NCBI GenBank assembly: GCA_002452555.1
Contig: DKER01000186.1
Coordinates: 254-6,043 of the forward strand
Length of the DNA: 5,790 nt
Reading direction: 5' to 3'
Source of the DNA: Fidelibacterota bacterium UBA6817
GTDB lineage: Bacteria > Fidelibacterota > Fidelibacteria > Fidelibacterales > Fidelibacteraceae
Part shown: positions 4,865 to 5,790 of the stretch, in pieces
How positions within the stretch are numbered: position 1 is the stretch's first letter
Layout of the letters: every line of letters starts with the position of its first letter
The notes under the pieces: model-generated
The model's database searches: none
What the model was told of the DNA's origin: nothing
The model's input: only the letters and a program-made list of their open reading frames with translations
Made by a program: the position numbers and the translations under genes

Positions 4865-5790
4865 ATACAATATCGCCGGGTGTAAATCCCAGTTTCAGCA
4901 TATTCTGCGGTGATAACAGCGTATCCAGTTGAGCTTGTGTCAGATATTTCTTTTCCAACACCAGATGTTTAAATGATTTTTTTTCTGACATGGCTTCTTT
5001 CACCCACGACTGTACAGTATCGTACCCGAGATACGGCACAAGAGCTGTTGCCAGGGTCCACCCTTCACCGATTTTCGATTCACAGGATTCACGGTTTGCC
5101 TGGATATCTCGTGTGCAATAGTGGTCCATTGCAACAGTTACGGCTGTCAAGAGCTTCAGGGATTCCATAAAACTGTGGGTGATCAGCGGGATAAGATGAT
5201 TTAACTCCAGCTGTCCCATCGCTGCGGCCTGAGCAATCACCTGGTCATTGCTCATAACCCGCAGAGCAATTTGTACGGCAGATTCGGGAATCACGGGATT
5301 GACCTTTCCGGGCATAATTGATGAACCTGCCTGGATTTCCGGCAACCGGAGTTCATGAAATCCCCCGGCCGGTCCCGATGAAAGAAGCCTGAGATCATTG
5401 GCAATTTTCATCAAATTCACGGCATAACTTTTTAAAATTGCCGAAACTTCTGCAAAGCTGTCCAGATTCTGGGTGGCATCCACCAGATTCTCTGCCCTGG
5501 CCAGCACGAGTCCCGTCTCTTTTTTCAGATATTCCGATGCCTTAAAAATATAATCCCGGGGAGCCCCCAAACCCGTTCCAACAGCTGTTCCCCCCAGGTT
5601 ATGGATCTTAATCCGTTCACGTGCTTTATAAATCCGCCAACGATCCCGGGCAACCGCCTCCGCCCAGGCACCAAAGGTCATTCCCAGTGTCATGGGGACC
5701 GCATCCTGAAGCTCGGTTCGCCCCAATTTTAAAATATTCTGAAAAAGCTTCTCTTTTTTCTGCAAATCTGCCTGCCAGTCTGTGACCGCT
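4863..5790 (-). CDS. aspA: Aspartate ammonia-lyase (hydrogenase-maturation operon type), N-terminus outside window
   Basis: Aspartase converts L-aspartate to fumarate and ammonium. The visible 308 residues are the C-terminal two thirds of a family usually 460-480 long. The frame is open at the right edge, so the start lies beyond base 5790. Conserved stretches appear in order: GRTELQDAVPMTLG, GGTAVGTGL, NDLRLLSSGPAGG, and the fumarate-lyase signature GSSIMPGKVNPVIPE, whose serine in the flexible GSS loop is the catalytic base in this superfamily. LQDAVP and VNPVIPE favour aspartase over class II fumarase (typically LQDATP, VNPTQCE). The C-terminal LTQAQLDTLLSPQNMLKLGF matches the small aspartase end domain. 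Placement immediately before hydF fits the known co-occurrence of an aspartase-like gene with hydE, hydF and hydG. A role in supplying ammonium for the dithiomethylamine bridge is an attractive inference, not shown here. Substrate specificity cannot be settled from this part alone. Confidence 0.92.
   Translation of the reverse strand, partial: AVTDWQADLQKKEKLFQNILKLGRTELQDAVPMTLGMTFGAWAEAVARDRWRIYKARERIKIHNLGGTAVGTGLGAPRDYIFKASEYLKKETGLVLARAENLVDATQNLDSFAEVSAILKSYAVNLMKIANDLRLLSSGPAGGFHELRLPEIQAGSSIMPGKVNPVIPESAVQIALRVMSNDQVIAQAAAMGQLELNHLIPLITHSFMESLKLLTAVTVAMDHYCTRDIQANRESCESKIGEGWTLATALVPYLGYDTVQSWVKEAMSEKKSFKHLVLEKKYLTQAQLDTLLSPQNMLKLGFTPGDIV

Noticed and set aside
4853..4870. Longer hydF start at the TTG at 4870 (six extra residues)
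   Set aside because: The extension contains the AAGGAG ribosome binding site itself and overlaps aspA. ATG 4852 has correct spacing and gives the family-typical N-terminus.
5763..5765. TTG at 5765 as the start of the ammonia-lyase gene
   Set aside because: The frame stays open to the window edge and the family needs about 150 further N-terminal residues. This is an internal Leu codon.
4863..5790. Class II fumarase instead of aspartase
   Set aside because: GRTELQDAVP and VNPVIPE match aspartases better than the fumarase forms, and the link to hydF is known for aspartase homologues.

Overview
The window looks like part of the chromosome of an anaerobic, hydrogen-metabolising bacterium. The strongest evidence is a complete hydF, the [FeFe]-hydrogenase H-cluster maturation GTPase. 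It sits directly downstream of an aspartate ammonia-lyase gene, an arrangement known from hydrogenase maturation (hydE/hydG/aspA/hydF) loci. Several accessory fragments resemble families common in Bacteroidetes and the wider FCB group: an Rpn/PD-(D/E)XK transposase tail, a RelB/DUF2683-like antitoxin, and a TAnnTTTG promoter-like box. The core genes nevertheless carry Shine-Dalgarno sites, so I suggest an FCB-like lineage only with low confidence.

Layout, left to right. Positions 1-1026 hold the 3' end of an IS3-family insertion sequence: the last codons of orfA, an A6G slippery site, and a full-length orfB with an intact D-D-(35)-E catalytic triad. Positions 1111-1854 encode an unrecognised integral membrane protein. 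Its 3' end runs into a degenerate 21-bp tandem repeat in phase with the codons, which crosses the stop and forms a hairpin around it. Positions 1855-3667 are a graveyard of accessory genes. First comes a small antitoxin gene broken by a one-base frameshift in a run of seven A's, with no toxin after it. Next, on the minus strand, is the C-terminal remnant of an Rpn-type transposase/nuclease, with one frameshift and two consecutive nonsense codons. After that, on the plus strand, is a TIR-domain gene without its N-terminal half, followed by a small in-frame leftover ORF. Positions 3668-5790, minus strand, are the healthy aspA-hydF operon, with aspA running off the right edge.

Functionally, only aspA-hydF forms a coherent pathway unit. 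HydF carries the [2Fe] precursor built by HydE and HydG (presumably encoded to the right) and delivers it to hydrogenase. The ammonia-lyase may supply ammonium for the bridging amine or may simply be a passenger. The IS, antitoxin, Rpn and TIR pieces indicate a site next to hydF that has repeatedly taken in and lost mobile and defence genes. I see no convincing intact new system. The most interesting observations are the shared breakpoint between the divergent Rpn and TIR fragments, and the codon-phased 21-bp repeat.
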